Source of the DNA: Haemaphysalis longicornis
Taxonomy: Eukaryota > Arthropoda > Arachnida > Ixodida > Ixodidae
Length of the DNA: 64,000 bases
Direction of reading: 5' to 3'
NCBI GenBank assembly: GCA_013339765.2
Contig: CM023448.1
Location: 20,601,295 to 20,665,294 of the forward strand
A program made the translations under genes and the position numbers. The notes below the pieces were generated by a model that had not been told where the DNA came from, did not search any database, and was given only the letters and a program-made list of their open reading frames with translations. How positions within the stretch are numbered: the stretch's first letter is position 1; each line of letters opens with the position of its first letter. This document shows positions 10,027 through 20,342 of the stretch, piece by piece.

Positions 10027-12426
10027 ATGTGTCACCAACAGGCCCAAACCTTGTCCCTCTTGGAATTCATTTCTAGTACATCGGGCTCTTCTACTCGTCT
10101 TCTTGAACCCTCACTGACCATCACGCTTATAGCGGTAGCGACATGTCGCGCGCGTACATTCTCGTTCTGCATTCGAAACGGTTTTCTGCCGGATGACGTC
10201 AGGCTGCTATTCGCCGGTTTTGCTCCGTCAGTGGGCCATGGTGTCCGAATCTGTAGAATTCTGAAGGCCGAATGGAACCGCCAAGCGCGCTTCTACAGGG
10301 ACTACCTGTCTGCACAACTGCTCAGCACTCGCGGGGACTGGAAAGCTGGAAGACAACTTCATGAGTGTTTCCGCATCGCAAACCGAACAAGTGAATCCCT
10401 CTGGGCTTGCCGGTTGAGGCAGCTAAGAGCTCCCGTCAAGAAGCAGCACCCGCCAACCAGGTGTGTTGTCCATCGACTGGAGCCCGTGAACCTGCCGCCA
10501 GCCGTAGAAGAGGTCCTGTCTTTAGGGCCAAAATTTGCAGTGGAGCCCAAGCGTTCAGCGCCGGAGCTGCTATCCTTGGTGCATCACGTGTCGCGTCAAG
10601 CCCCAGAGGAGGAGCAGGACCGCTGCATCTCGGAAGGCGTCGACGTCTTATCCCGCTGCAAGCCTGCTCCGTCAAGGCTCCCGGTAAAGAGTGTTGAAAC
10701 GTTCTTAAAAGACCACAGCCTCTCCGTTGTTTCCTCTGACAAAGAGGGAGGGTTCGCTATTTTATCCAAGGAATTGCTCAAATCAAAAGCGGACACAGCT
10801 GTGACTTCGGTTTTTTGTATTCATAAGGATGCTGTCATTTCCAAATTGAAGTGTCAAGCAAAGAAACTGTGCAAAAAGCTCAATTTGGTAAAAGTAATTG
10901 ATGGCATCTCGAAATCCAAAAAGGATTTCCTCGATCTTTTTTTCAGTGCCAAAACTCACAAACCGGAAAACCTTTTCGTGTCATTGTATCAGAAAGAAGC
11001 ACGTGGCAGAACTCGATTGCCCTGTTCTTGCAAGAGAAATTGGGCCTTTTGAGATTTAATGATCCGTTTCTCGTGAGGAATTCTGAAGAGATTTTAGATT
11101 TTTTACAGTCAGAACCCCCAAAAGGACTTTGTGCCTTTTCACTGGACATTAAGGACCTATATTATTGTCTGCCACAGGATAAACTGGTTTATTTTATTGA
11201 AGAATACATTGATGAGTTCGGTTCTGTGGCCTTTCAAAATGCTGCTGGGGTCTCGGTTAGCGGTTTTTTAGAGCTTTTATCGTTTTACCTGCGTTCCACT
11301 TACATTGAGTACGATGGTAAGCCGTATCTTCAGAGAGAAGGAATTTGCATTGGTTCATGCATTGCCCCCATTCGTAGCGACTTGTTTTTATCTAAACTAG
11401 ACAATGGTGTTGCCGGCTTCTTTGACAAAATGAAGGTGATTCGTGTTTTTCGCTTTGTTGATGATTTTTTGTTCCTTGTCGATTGCAAATTTGATGTGCT
11501 GGAATCTTGTGCCCTTGAAGTGTTAACCATAGTCCAAGAACATTTTAAACCGTTTAGATTTACCCACGAACTTCCTGTTAACCAGACCATCCAGTTCCTT
11601 GACATTAATTTAACTTTTAACCCGGATCATACTTGTTGGACTTATCAGCCGCGGAGCAATAAGCCCCTCCTACCTTACCATTCAGCGCATACAAAATTGG
11701 TGAAAAGAGGTATTGCGAGCATGTGTTTCGCGAATGCAATCAAAAAATCATGTGCCCATACGATGACTAAAAGCCTTAGTCAACAGTCGCAAAGACTGTC
11801 ACAGTCTGGTTATCCAGTCCACGTGCAGATTTCGGTTGCTGAGTCCCTCCTAAAAGAGATACGTGCCGCAACGCGGGAGGAACCAATTCCCAGCAACAAA
11901 CAGCCGCCCAAAATTCGCCGTTATACCGTATTTGCACGGTGTCTCCCACAATCTAAAGAAAATTGGCGGGCGAGCCAATATCAAAGTTGTGTTTTCTGCG
12001 CCGGACAAATTGACCAAACTGTGTAAAGCCAGCAATCCTTTTAGAAAACCCCCCCTCCAATGTGCCAAAAAGCACGATACTAAATATGTCAAATGCGTGG
12101 GAAATGTTGTCTATGAAATACTCCTTTCATGTGGAAAACGGTACATAGGGCAGACGGGGCGCTGCTTGAACGATAGGCTTCGTGAACACTGCGCTAATGT
12201 GAGGAATGGGAGTAGCGGATGGCTGGCGCACCACTGCAGCACGTGCGAGTGGGAAGGGGGGTGTGAAGCGGATTTTCAAAAATGTGTTGTAATCAGGAAA
12301 AACAGAGAAAAAATAACTCGCGAAATCATAGAAGCAGATATGATAGATCGCTTAAAAGCAAACTGCGTAAGCACGCCTTCTGTATCATTGTCCGAAAAAG
12401 AAATTTGTTTTTTACGACATGTGTAA
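10027..12426 (+). pseudogene. Penelope-like RT plus GIY-YIG polyprotein, two frameshifts
   Basis: The first Met in frame after the element start is at 10027. Frame 1 (to about 10980) has the N-terminal region, including LGPKFAVEP and a KTHKPEN motif typical of Penelope RTs. A frameshift near 10975-10985 moves to the frame with RT motif A (SLDIKDLYY), a glycine motif (GICIGSCIAPI) and motif C (RFVDDFLF, aspartates intact), which ends at 12026. One extra base near 11888, relative to copy A, shifts it again to the frame ending at 12426. This frame carries the GIY-YIG nuclease (CGKRYIGQTGR, later the conserved Glu in REIIEAD). With two frameshifts it is non-functional but recent-looking. Confidence 0.75.
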
Positions 12427-12467
12427 ACGTGCGCATGCGCGATACTTCCTTGTGGTGAGAGCAAGTG

Positions 12468-12476
12468 TATAAAAGG
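12468..12476 (+). promoter_or_regulatory. TATA box in the Penelope terminal repeat
   Basis: A perfect TATAAAAGG lies in the 3' terminal region of copy C. The base corresponding to the 5' end of copy C (9968-9969) lies at 12510-12511, about 35 nt after the box. In a tandem arrangement this would place an RNA polymerase II start exactly where the full-length copy begins. The same box is present, inverted, in A and B. The promoter function is inferred. Confidence 0.45.
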
Positions 12477-12600
12477 GGTTCTTTCCGAAATACATTCTGT
12501 TGAAAGTTCGCGCTTGTGCTTGTGTATTCTCTCTTCGTCCTCGTCTTGGTAGCGCGTTTTATCTCATTATGTGTCACCAACAGGCCCAAACCTCGTCCCT

Positions 12601-12613
12601 CTCCGCTCACGCA
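12601..12613 (+). repeat. Target-site duplication, right side of the Penelope composite
   Basis: Identical 13-mer to 8174-8186, immediately following the end of copy C. Confidence 0.7.
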
Positions 12614-13632
12614 CTCGAACCGTTCTAATACCCAGACTCTTTTTCCTTCTCTGCTTCGCACGCTTACGAAAACGCGGACATTTTTCGCACGTTCTTGAGT
12701 GTTAGCAACCTTACGGTTTGCTGGCCATTGCCTTTCGCTTGGGAGCAACCACTGTTCTGCGCCAAGCCTCAATTTCTTGAGCCGCGACTCTGGATCAACA
12801 AGAAGCTCGGTCTGAGTGACCTGTCCTAGTGTCTCTGAAGTCCGCTTACTTGGATGCGCACTGGTGTCCCCGGTCGCCATCGTAGCCACTGAGCTGTCCG
12901 CTGAGCTGTGTAAAAAATTTCCACTGGCCTTTTTTCGGGAAAAGTGCACTCTCAGTATTCAGGTATATCTACCCGACCAGCAATAGAGCTTTCTGTCCGG
13001 TTGTTATCTACCAGTGCACGGAGCGGCAGGTACCTGCGCCTCAATTATTATTATTTCAGAGACTGTGAAGCCCAACGGCTCAGCAGAGACACTAGGAGGA
13101 ATCACGCTGTCCTCACATAACGTGTTCTCAGTGCACTCATCTTCAGGCTCCACAACTTCGGTTCTGCCATACCCGGCCCGTTTACCTCTTTGCGCTTTGA
13201 ACGCGCCTTTCTCCTCAGCGTTCGTTTGCGAGAACACTTTTATTTTTATTCATTCATTGCCATCACAACGCAAGTCAAACCGCGTTGTCTCAACAGTACG
13301 TGATTCTTCGCTGTCAGCCAACTGCGTACGTCCTTTCTCACGTGTGTCTTAGCGGTCGGCGACCCGCGTGCCTTCAGGCTCACGTGCGGCGCGTTCACCG
13401 TTCTTTTGGCGTTCCCTTTCCTCGAGGTGCCGGGTTAACTGTACCTTTTCTCGGTCCACGTCTTGTAGCTGCGCAGACAGCCTCTCGTGCACTTTGCGCC
13501 ACTATTCATTGAACAATTAAAAAACTGCTCTTTGTTCAAACCTAATGTACTAGCCACGTTTCTCGAGATCCATCTCTCTGCCAGGTATGACGCGTGGTTG
13601 GGCAAAGAATAGATCCTGGCAGGCTCGCCAAA
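12614..13632. other. Unassigned stretch with minus-strand ORFs
   Basis: On the minus strand, a frame that includes an ATG at about 12880 (MATGDTSAHPSK...) and a second frame at 13237-13004 (Glu/Lys-rich) are free of stops for 75 to 90 codons each. They could be pieces of one decayed protein, such as an element ORF1, but no motif is recognisable. No RNA gene or repeat boundary is seen. Confidence 0.3.
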
Positions 13633-14545
13633 TCTTGCCACGCGTCTCACGCGGCAAACAAATGAGGCTCTGGTTGATGCATTCGATGTCCACACAATAT
13701 ATTTACAGAACAAAACCTCAAATAAACGGGATCATGAAAAATGGACAAGCCTACCACACTACACAAATAAAAAAAAACAAGCACAACCTCACACTATCAA
13801 AAATCGAGTCAGAAAGTCACTACAACACATTAACTGTCTATGCCAAGTTGAAACTAATCCTACCACAGGTACCACGACGAACCCGGTGCAATGCCGATGA
13901 CGTGGCCCAGTGGGTTGGTTGGCTTACGCTTTGCCGAACGTAGCAGCTCGTCTCGATGGCGCGTGGTTGTCTTCAGTGGTCCAGATGACCGTGGTGCGAT
14001 GCCACGGGTTCCTTGAGGCGCATGCCTCAGCAGGTAGCCAGCAGTAAGAATGTGCTGGTAATAGGTGTTTCCGAGCTGCCCGCAGCCAAACGGTGCGGTG
14101 CCGCTGGTGCGTTGTGCGGTACGACCCGACAGGTCGCCGGCGGTGCGATGCCGCTGGTCAGCAGGGGGCCAGCAGTGCGAAGCCGCTGGTAATAGGTGGT
14201 TCCGATGTGCCCGCTGCCAACGGTGCCATGCCGCTGGTGCGTTGTGGGGAACGGCCTGAACTTGCCACCATTCTCCCAAGACCTCGTTCCACACTCTCTA
14301 CTCTACCTTCGTCATCCTCCTTTTCACCTCGCCTTCTATCGTGTGAGGCTCTCATTTGTTTTCCAGCTAACCTCCTCCTGTTCTTCCATCACCCTGTGTA
14401 TCTTCTTCATTTGTTCCTTAAAAATCATTCTCGCCATCCCGTAAACTGATTCTTTTTTTGTCTTTTCCTCCATCGTCTTCTTCTCGGGCCAATCCCCCTT
14501 CTGGTATGGGCTGTTCTTACCTCATGGCAATCCCTCTCCCCGCAG
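13633..14545. repeat. Dispersed 0.9-kb repeat, copy 2
   Basis: Same element and orientation as 6215-7125, beginning CACGCGTCTCACGCGGC and ending near GGTATGGGCTGTTCTTAC. It shares the internal 131-bp duplication (GCTGGTAATAGGTGGTT at about 14053 and 14184). The two copies differ by scattered substitutions and small indels, so they are not a recent segmental duplication. The minus frame 14294-13860 matches the corresponding frame of copy 1, but the text is low complexity. Confidence 0.6.
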
Positions 14546-15061
14546 GTAGGTGACGACAGCTACACGTTGCGTCAGTGACCACAACCGGCACTCGCCGCTC
14601 ATTGTGGTGGTTCCCTACTGGGTCAAAGAAAGCCCCTAGCCGCTGCTGCGCCACAAAGCATATTGATTTGAATTGAATTGTTTATTTCAGCAACAAAAGG
14701 AGGTTGCTCTGGTGCTATGGCAAAAGGCAACATTTAAAGTCGCATGACTAGGCCCCTAACCCCAGGCAGCACAAACACACAAACAGCAGTTTGTTACCAA
14801 ACGCAAATGGCTTAGAAATTGTAATTCAAACCTTATATAATTCTATGTACAACTATACAACAATATCAGGCTAACCATACACAGTTTGTATCCATTTCAG
14901 GAGTCTGGAGTCCAAATTTGTAAGCATAAATATGGTAATAAAATAACTCTTGTTGCATACCGAAAAATTGTTTTTTACAGTGATTAAAACACAAAAGCAT
15001 TATTAAATAATACGCACGCACACCATAAGAGCTACAAAAGAGGAGACGGAAGACCATGACA

Positions 15062-16261
15062 TTATCGCTCGAAATGAAGCCGTTTACTTTTTTTCCGGAA
15101 GGCTAATAGACAAGAGCAGCTTTGCATGACATCAAGTAGAGAAGGATACACATTAAAGATTTGGTACCTGCCATTGAAGTAGTTGCATGCCGTACCCTGT
15201 CCTAGTCTGGATTTTTTAAAATCCAGTGTGCCTGAGACTATAATGCGGATCAGCATTAGTATATAATGATAAAAATATTTCTGGGTCTGATTTCAAATTC
15301 AGGAAGGCTATTTCGGCTAGGCGTTGATTATATATGTCCTTATTAGTCAATATGTAGCTACACTTAAAATACGAGAGACATGTTGTCGACTTGATAACTT
15401 GTGAATGAATCATAAACGACGTTTTTGCATTAAATAAAGAACATGAATGTTTGATATTAACTAGTAAACAATGTTGTAGCCTTGAGTGAACAGCGCCATC
15501 GTAAAGTTGTCGTTTTATGTTCTCGGGTAACAACATGCAAAGCTTGTTAAGGGCGCCAATTTTTTGGCCTACACGGCATTTTACATAATTTACATGATAG
15601 GTCCAAGGAAGAGATTCGTGGAAATACACGCCAATAAACTTACATTCTCAAACTTGTTGTAACACTTCTGATTCGACCAATATGGTATTAAGACGTTGTA
15701 CCGGTTTCCTTATAGCAGAAAAGATAGTATACTTAGTTTTTGTCTGTTTAAAAGTAGCTTATTTGCACTTAACCACTGCGATAAATTTTGGAGGTAAATA
15801 TTAGCATCACGAATGAGGACTGTCAAATCTTTTGAGGAGAAAAACACATTTGTGCCGTCAGCATATAACCTCATTTCAGGAGTATCAGGAATGTTGACAA
15901 TATCATTATTATAAAGAAGAAATACTACCGGTCCTATTATAGACCCTTGTGGGAGACCAAAAATGAGGTATCCAGCATCTGATAGTGCATTATTATATAC
16001 AACAAACTGTACTCTATTTGCGAGATAGCTCTGCAATAGCTTATACACCGTGCCACGTATTTCGTAATATGGGAGCTGTCTGAAAAGGTTATGATGCTGA
16101 ACTGAATCAAAAGGGTTTTTAAAATCAACAAAAAGACCAATTGTAGAGAGGCGGTTATCTATGTTGGAAACATTTTTTTTCCTTAATGTTAAGTAAAACT
16201 GATTCTGTTGATTTCCCGTTTTGAAACCCATATTGTTTTGGAGATAACAGTTGATATTTTC
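15062..16261 (-). pseudogene. LINE reverse transcriptase and C-terminus (3' half)
   Basis: Frame 16288-15710 carries RT motif A (LFVDFKNPFDSVQHHNL) and motif B (GLPQGSIIGPVVFLLY). Motif C reads LYADGTNVFF, so the second catalytic aspartate of YADD is replaced by glycine. Frame 15629-15216 continues with the post-RT region (FHESLPWTYHVNY, then KIGALNKLCMLLP), and frame 15256-15062 holds the last part. Frame changes and stops separate the pieces. The damaged YADD and frame breaks mark this as an old, inactive copy. Its N-terminal half lies at 20343-21480. Confidence 0.75.
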
Positions 16262-16984
16262 AAAGGGACACTGAAGTGAATTTGTCAAGCTCCCGTTTTT
16301 GCTTGCACTGCGTAGACTGGCTCAAATTAGCACACTTTTTATCGTTTATCCGGTTGACAAATCGGTAATTATTTTACAAAGCGCGAAAGAAGAAAAACTA
16401 CCATGCGCGGTTTGCGGCGGCCGCACCAACTAAGGCTGTGACGTTGGGAGGAGGGGCCCCGTGATTGGACGATACCCAAGGTTAGCAATCACACAAGTTT
16501 CGGTTTCGGTTTCGGTTCTGTAAAACAAAACCAATGGCTTTGTTGGATGGGCATTCTCAATATCTCAGTAATCATCGTACCGCGCTTCTGCCATGTTGTC
16601 GGCTGTAAAATGCACAAGATAAGCCTCCCAGGACGGCTTGTAGTCGTAGCATTCACTAGCCGAGACCTACGCAGTGCATGAACGCCCTCCGCGTACCTGC
16701 AGACGCCCAAATGTCATGCGCTTTTCCCCCATATTTGGAGCTTGCCTCCCTCATGCCTGTATCGTAAAAAGCGTGTTCGCACCAGGCCAAGGGTCTGTTT
16801 ATTCTGGCCTGTGCCCACTGCCTACAAGCAGTCGGTGCTTATGGCAACAGCACGCCAACGAGAACTCGCTAGCGCGCCAGTGCCAGCCTGCGCGCGTTTT
16901 GTGAACTAGTTCGTGTAGCCATGAACGCTGCGGCCCAAAAAAAAGGTGAACTCAATATAGAAAACATCGGCGGAAAACAAAAAA

Positions 16985-17095
16985 AGTTAACTTACAAAAA
17001 AAAAAGGCACGTACCCGCGGGGATTCGAACTCGTGACTCGCAAAACATTTGCGGTGAATTGCTAGCGCCCCAGACCGCTAGGCTACTTTTTTTTT
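16985..17095 (-). repeat. tRNA-like (SINE-type) sequence
   Basis: Reading the minus strand, TAGCCTAGCGGTCTGGGG resembles an A box and GAGTTCGAATCCC a B box about 50 nt downstream, followed by GGTACGTGCC and a T run. The 5' and 3' ends do not form an acceptor stem. It is therefore better read as a tRNA-derived SINE head or a tRNA pseudogene than as a working tRNA. It is unrelated to Ruka and to the 1614-1935 family. Confidence 0.4.
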
Positions 17096-17196
17096 ATTTA
17101 ATGCCGGTCTGCGACACAACACAAAAACACAAAACAAACTTATTCACATGAGTAACTCGAGCGACAAGCCACCAACCTATATGAAGGCTGATGTCT

Positions 17197-19000
17197 CTAA
17201 AATTCCCTAAGCATAGTCAAGGGTTCTATCCTTGAGAGCCACTCAGGAGTGTATGTCTTGCGCTTCTGGACTTCTACGTACTGGGATATAGACTCACGAA
17301 AACATTGCCGCGTAGGTCGGGCGTCCACATCACCGTGGAGCCAGGCCATGCGCGAGCGCCATATGCTATGCAAGGCCACCAACATAACGAGGTCCAAGGG
17401 CGCCCCCTCCTCGTTTTCGACCGCTAGATAGCGTATGCCATGGGGGCTCAGCGGGAAATCTTTATGAAGGGTCCTCTGGAGGACATCCCACAAAAATACC
17501 GCAGCCCAACAATGCAGAAAAACGTGCTCTATCGTTTCTGGTTGTTTACAAATTGAACACTGAGTTCCCCATGGCACAGATATCCCTCTATCCTGCATCC
17601 ATGTTCCAACAGACAAGGTGCCTTTGTGTAATTTGAAGAAAAAGGTTTTCACACCAGAGTGAACCTCCATTCTTTTGACGCGCTTTAGCACATTTTGGCC
17701 TGGCCCAGCACGGTAATTATACCTATACATAGGGACGGGGAAAACAACATCGCAAATGTCCTTATACAGTTTTTTGCGTGTCACAGAGGACAGGTACTCT
17801 CCAGAAAAATGTGCGAATAGAAAACGGGCCGTCATAACTATTTCCTTCAAATACCCATACACGCCACCTGGCATGCACCATGTTGATACTACATATTCCG
17901 GCATTGCACGCGCCAGCCGTACTTGCATGACACTCTGCAAGAACGGGTCACGAACATCTCGCCAAAACAAAAACCGGTTTACCAGCTGTCGCACATAAAG
18001 GTGCGCCAGCCCCAAGCCACCATCTCGAACTCTCCGAAACAGGTTGTTCTGCTGCACCTCTCCCATGTTGAGCCCCAAACGAACACCGCAAATACCCGGT
18101 GAAGCCTTTGGACGTTGATTCGCGAACAATGCAGTACCTGCATGATATACCAAATCTTCGCTACAAAGAATAAGTTACATGCCGTGGCCCTTGTAAAAAT
18201 TGACAACCTTGCCCCCTTCTATTTCTCGGCCTTCTCCCTCAACGCCATTGTCTGGCTACGCCAGTATGGTTCACTATCCCTGTAATATTCCAGTTCAACG
18301 CCCAAGTACTTCACTGGAGTGGTGACCCAACTAATATTAGCGAAGGTTGGCGGTGTTGATGACCATTCCCCGTGCCAAAATCCTAGGCACTTTGCCCAGT
18401 TCACAAAACTACCCGTCACCATGCCAAACTTTTTGACAGTGTCAACTACCAACTGAACGCTTTCTTCGTTCATACAAAAAACGGCCACGTCGTCTGCGTA
18501 AGCCAAAAGTTTAACTTCCGACTCATGCAGTCGGAAGCCTTCGATGGCACTATTTCTGATTATACTCATACACAGGGCTTCGATGTATATGCAAAACAAT
18601 AGGGGGCTGAGGGGGCAGCCCTGGCGCACCGAACGCTGCACTTCAATTGGGGCTCCCAACTTTTTGTTCACGATCAGCCGCGTAGTGCAATTGCGATACG
18701 CCAGGGCGACGCCCTCTTTAATTACAAACCCAACGTTCACATGGTCCAAAATACAAAACAATATCTCGTGTGACACACAATCAAACGCTTTTTCCAAGTC
18801 AATCTGCAGGACTGCCACTCCCGTGTGCAGGGCGTCGCAGCACTCAAGGACACACCTTGCTTTATGGATATTTGCAAAAATATTGCGACCCTTAATTCCG
18901 CACGTCTGATGTGGCCCTACTATTTGTTGGACAACACTTTGAAGCCTTTGTGCCAGAACTTTCATAAAGATTTTGTAGTCGACGTTGGAGCGGGACGCGA
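17197..19000 (-). pseudogene. L1/Tx1-type LINE reverse transcriptase, 5'-truncated
   Basis: The reading starts near 19000 (NVDYKIFMKVLAQRL). Frame 18965-18219 has RT motif A (LQIDLEKAFDCVSHEIL), motif B (RQGCPLSPLLFCIYIEAL) and an intact motif C (LLAYADDVAVFC). The C-terminal part continues through the frame at 18206-17979 (VLHCSRINVQRLHRVFAVF). It then shifts near 18050 to 18153-17197 (NLFRRVRDGGLGLAHL), ending with the zinc-knuckle CSICKQPETIEHVFLHC. Stops near 18170-18215 and the frameshift disable it. The same element type appears at 56920-58140. Confidence 0.75.
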
Positions 19001-20324
19001 ATGCCTTGCTAATATAGGGTATATATTGTACAACCGGTTTACACTTTTATTTATTTTTGGAATTTCAAGCCGCTTAGGTGACTATTTATTGTACTGCGAT
19101 CGTGCAGTAAGCGTCGCCCGAGTTTCCGCAGTAGCTCACGTCTAGCAATTGCATTTCGTAGACGGAAAAGCGTTCGCAGATGCGTAGTCGTGCTGCTGAC
19201 CGCTGTGCATGGAGGAAAAAAAAGTTAGGAGACGGCATGACGTCACGCAGCTAGCCTTCGCAAGCCCAGGTCCGTTGAAGCCGCTCCCTCCCAGGGCCCA
19301 GGGCCGCCGCAGTCGGCCCTCCAAGGTCGGGTGGGCCGGCGGCGGCGGCGGTCTCCGACTCCGGGGCATCTCTCGTGTTTCGTTGGCGGTAGCTGTTCCC
19401 CGTCCTTCCTGCATTTGTCTGCTCGGCGATCTCATGCCCGTGTGCGGGCAGGAGTGCCGCATATGTGCGGAAGACAAAAGCCGTGGGAAAAAAAACCAAC
19501 ATATAGCAGGCTTCGCGACAACGGGCCGCAGAGCAGTTTCGAGCAGACGAAATTGAAGAGCGCGGCGGCCCATACAGAGGCGGTGCAGTGGGGTCACGTG
19601 GTGCAGTGACGCCTGGGCCGACTTCGATTTTACTTTTTATGTATAGGCTTCACGTTTCTCCGGCGGCGCCGTCTCCTAACTTTTTCTTCCTCTATGCCGC
19701 TGTGCTTGTTCGCCCAGCGCAAAAAAGTGCTTCCCGCGCCCTAGTTTTACGCTGTACGGTAAAAATATCAGTTGATTTTATTTGCTTAGTACCTATATTG
19801 ACTTCGCTGACTCTTCTCCCGCCTTCAAGAGGCCTTATATTTTCCTACTGGCGTACCAGTCAGCGAAGCGTCGCATGTGCAGCGCTTGTGTGAAGCGACC
19901 TTGACTTGGAGCTAGATACAGTGCACAAACAAACCAAGTAAACAAAGGCACATTCTTCCTTTCACAAACGTGTCCTGGCTTCGTTTCAACTAAGCGAACG
20001 AATTGCGACCAAGCAATTTTTTTTTAACCTTCTTGATTGCGACGACCCGCCGGCGGCCGGCGGACGAAACGCTGGGCCGACTGACTCTGTCGGCCGGGGA
20101 GCCGTGCAGTAGCGCAGCTGTGGCGCAGCCAATTGCCAGCTCATCCCCTCCTGACGTCACACGAAAACGCCACAGAAAATGGGCGAGCGTAAAGAGATGA
20201 GGACAGCGTTTTCGAATTAGTTTTTCTACTAAATAAAATCGCGTAAACGCGCCTAGAGTGGTCGAAACATGGCCTGGGGACTCCGGACTACAATTTGCGC
20301 TAGTAATCCCGCAATGTTTACATA
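19001..20324. other. Non-coding interior of the TIR element
   Basis: GC-rich DNA with overlapping frames on both strands at 19142-19609 that have Pro/Arg-rich text and no family resemblance. No transposase motif is visible. It appears to be one arm of the TIR-bounded insertion. Confidence 0.4.
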
Positions 20325-20342
20325 TCACTTCAGTGTCCCTTT

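Larger units (their letters stand above)
8187..12600. mobile_element. Composite Penelope-like insertion (copies A, B and C)
   Basis: Three pieces of one Penelope-like family lie side by side. A (8187-9747, minus) is 5'-truncated inside the RT. B (9748-9967, minus) contains only the 3' end. C (9968-12600, plus) is the long copy. Both outer ends are element 3' ends, and a single exact 13-bp direct repeat brackets the unit. Penelope-like elements are known for tandem and inverted partial copies. The single pair of flanking duplications supports insertion of the complex as one event. A Ruka SINE was added later inside A. Confidence 0.75.
9968..12600 (+). mobile_element. Penelope-like element copy C, near full length
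   Basis: This is the longest copy in the composite. The first 93 bp (9968-10060) recur at the 3' end (about 12510-12602), giving a short terminal direct repeat of the pseudo-LTR kind seen in Penelope-like elements. Inside is one protein region with an N-terminal domain, RT and GIY-YIG endonuclease. The 3' terminal region carries a TATAAAAGG box. The right end meets the 13-bp flanking repeat at 12601. Confidence 0.75.
16262..20342. mobile_element. 4.08-kb insertion with 18-bp terminal inverted repeats
   Basis: The ends are exact inverted copies of AAAGGGACACTGAAGTGA (16262-16279 and 20325-20342). The insertion splits the RT region of the surrounding LINE between ARITIHL and NINCYLQNN. Inside are a tRNA-like sequence, an L1/Tx1-type LINE fragment and GC-rich non-coding DNA. 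No transposase is seen, so it is either a non-autonomous DNA transposon that was later invaded, or a composite. I could not define a clear target duplication. Confidence 0.6.

Noticed and set aside
13860..14294. A conserved 144-codon protein in the 0.9-kb repeat
   Set aside because: The frame is shared with copy 1 but consists of translated internal repeats. Conservation is explained by the DNA repeat itself.
16985..17095. A functional tRNA gene
   Set aside because: Box-like sequences are present, but the ends do not pair into an acceptor stem.
19142..19609. Overlapping frames on both strands as a GC-rich gene
   Set aside because: Open frames on both strands over the same bases are expected from high GC. 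Pro/Arg-rich text without motif.
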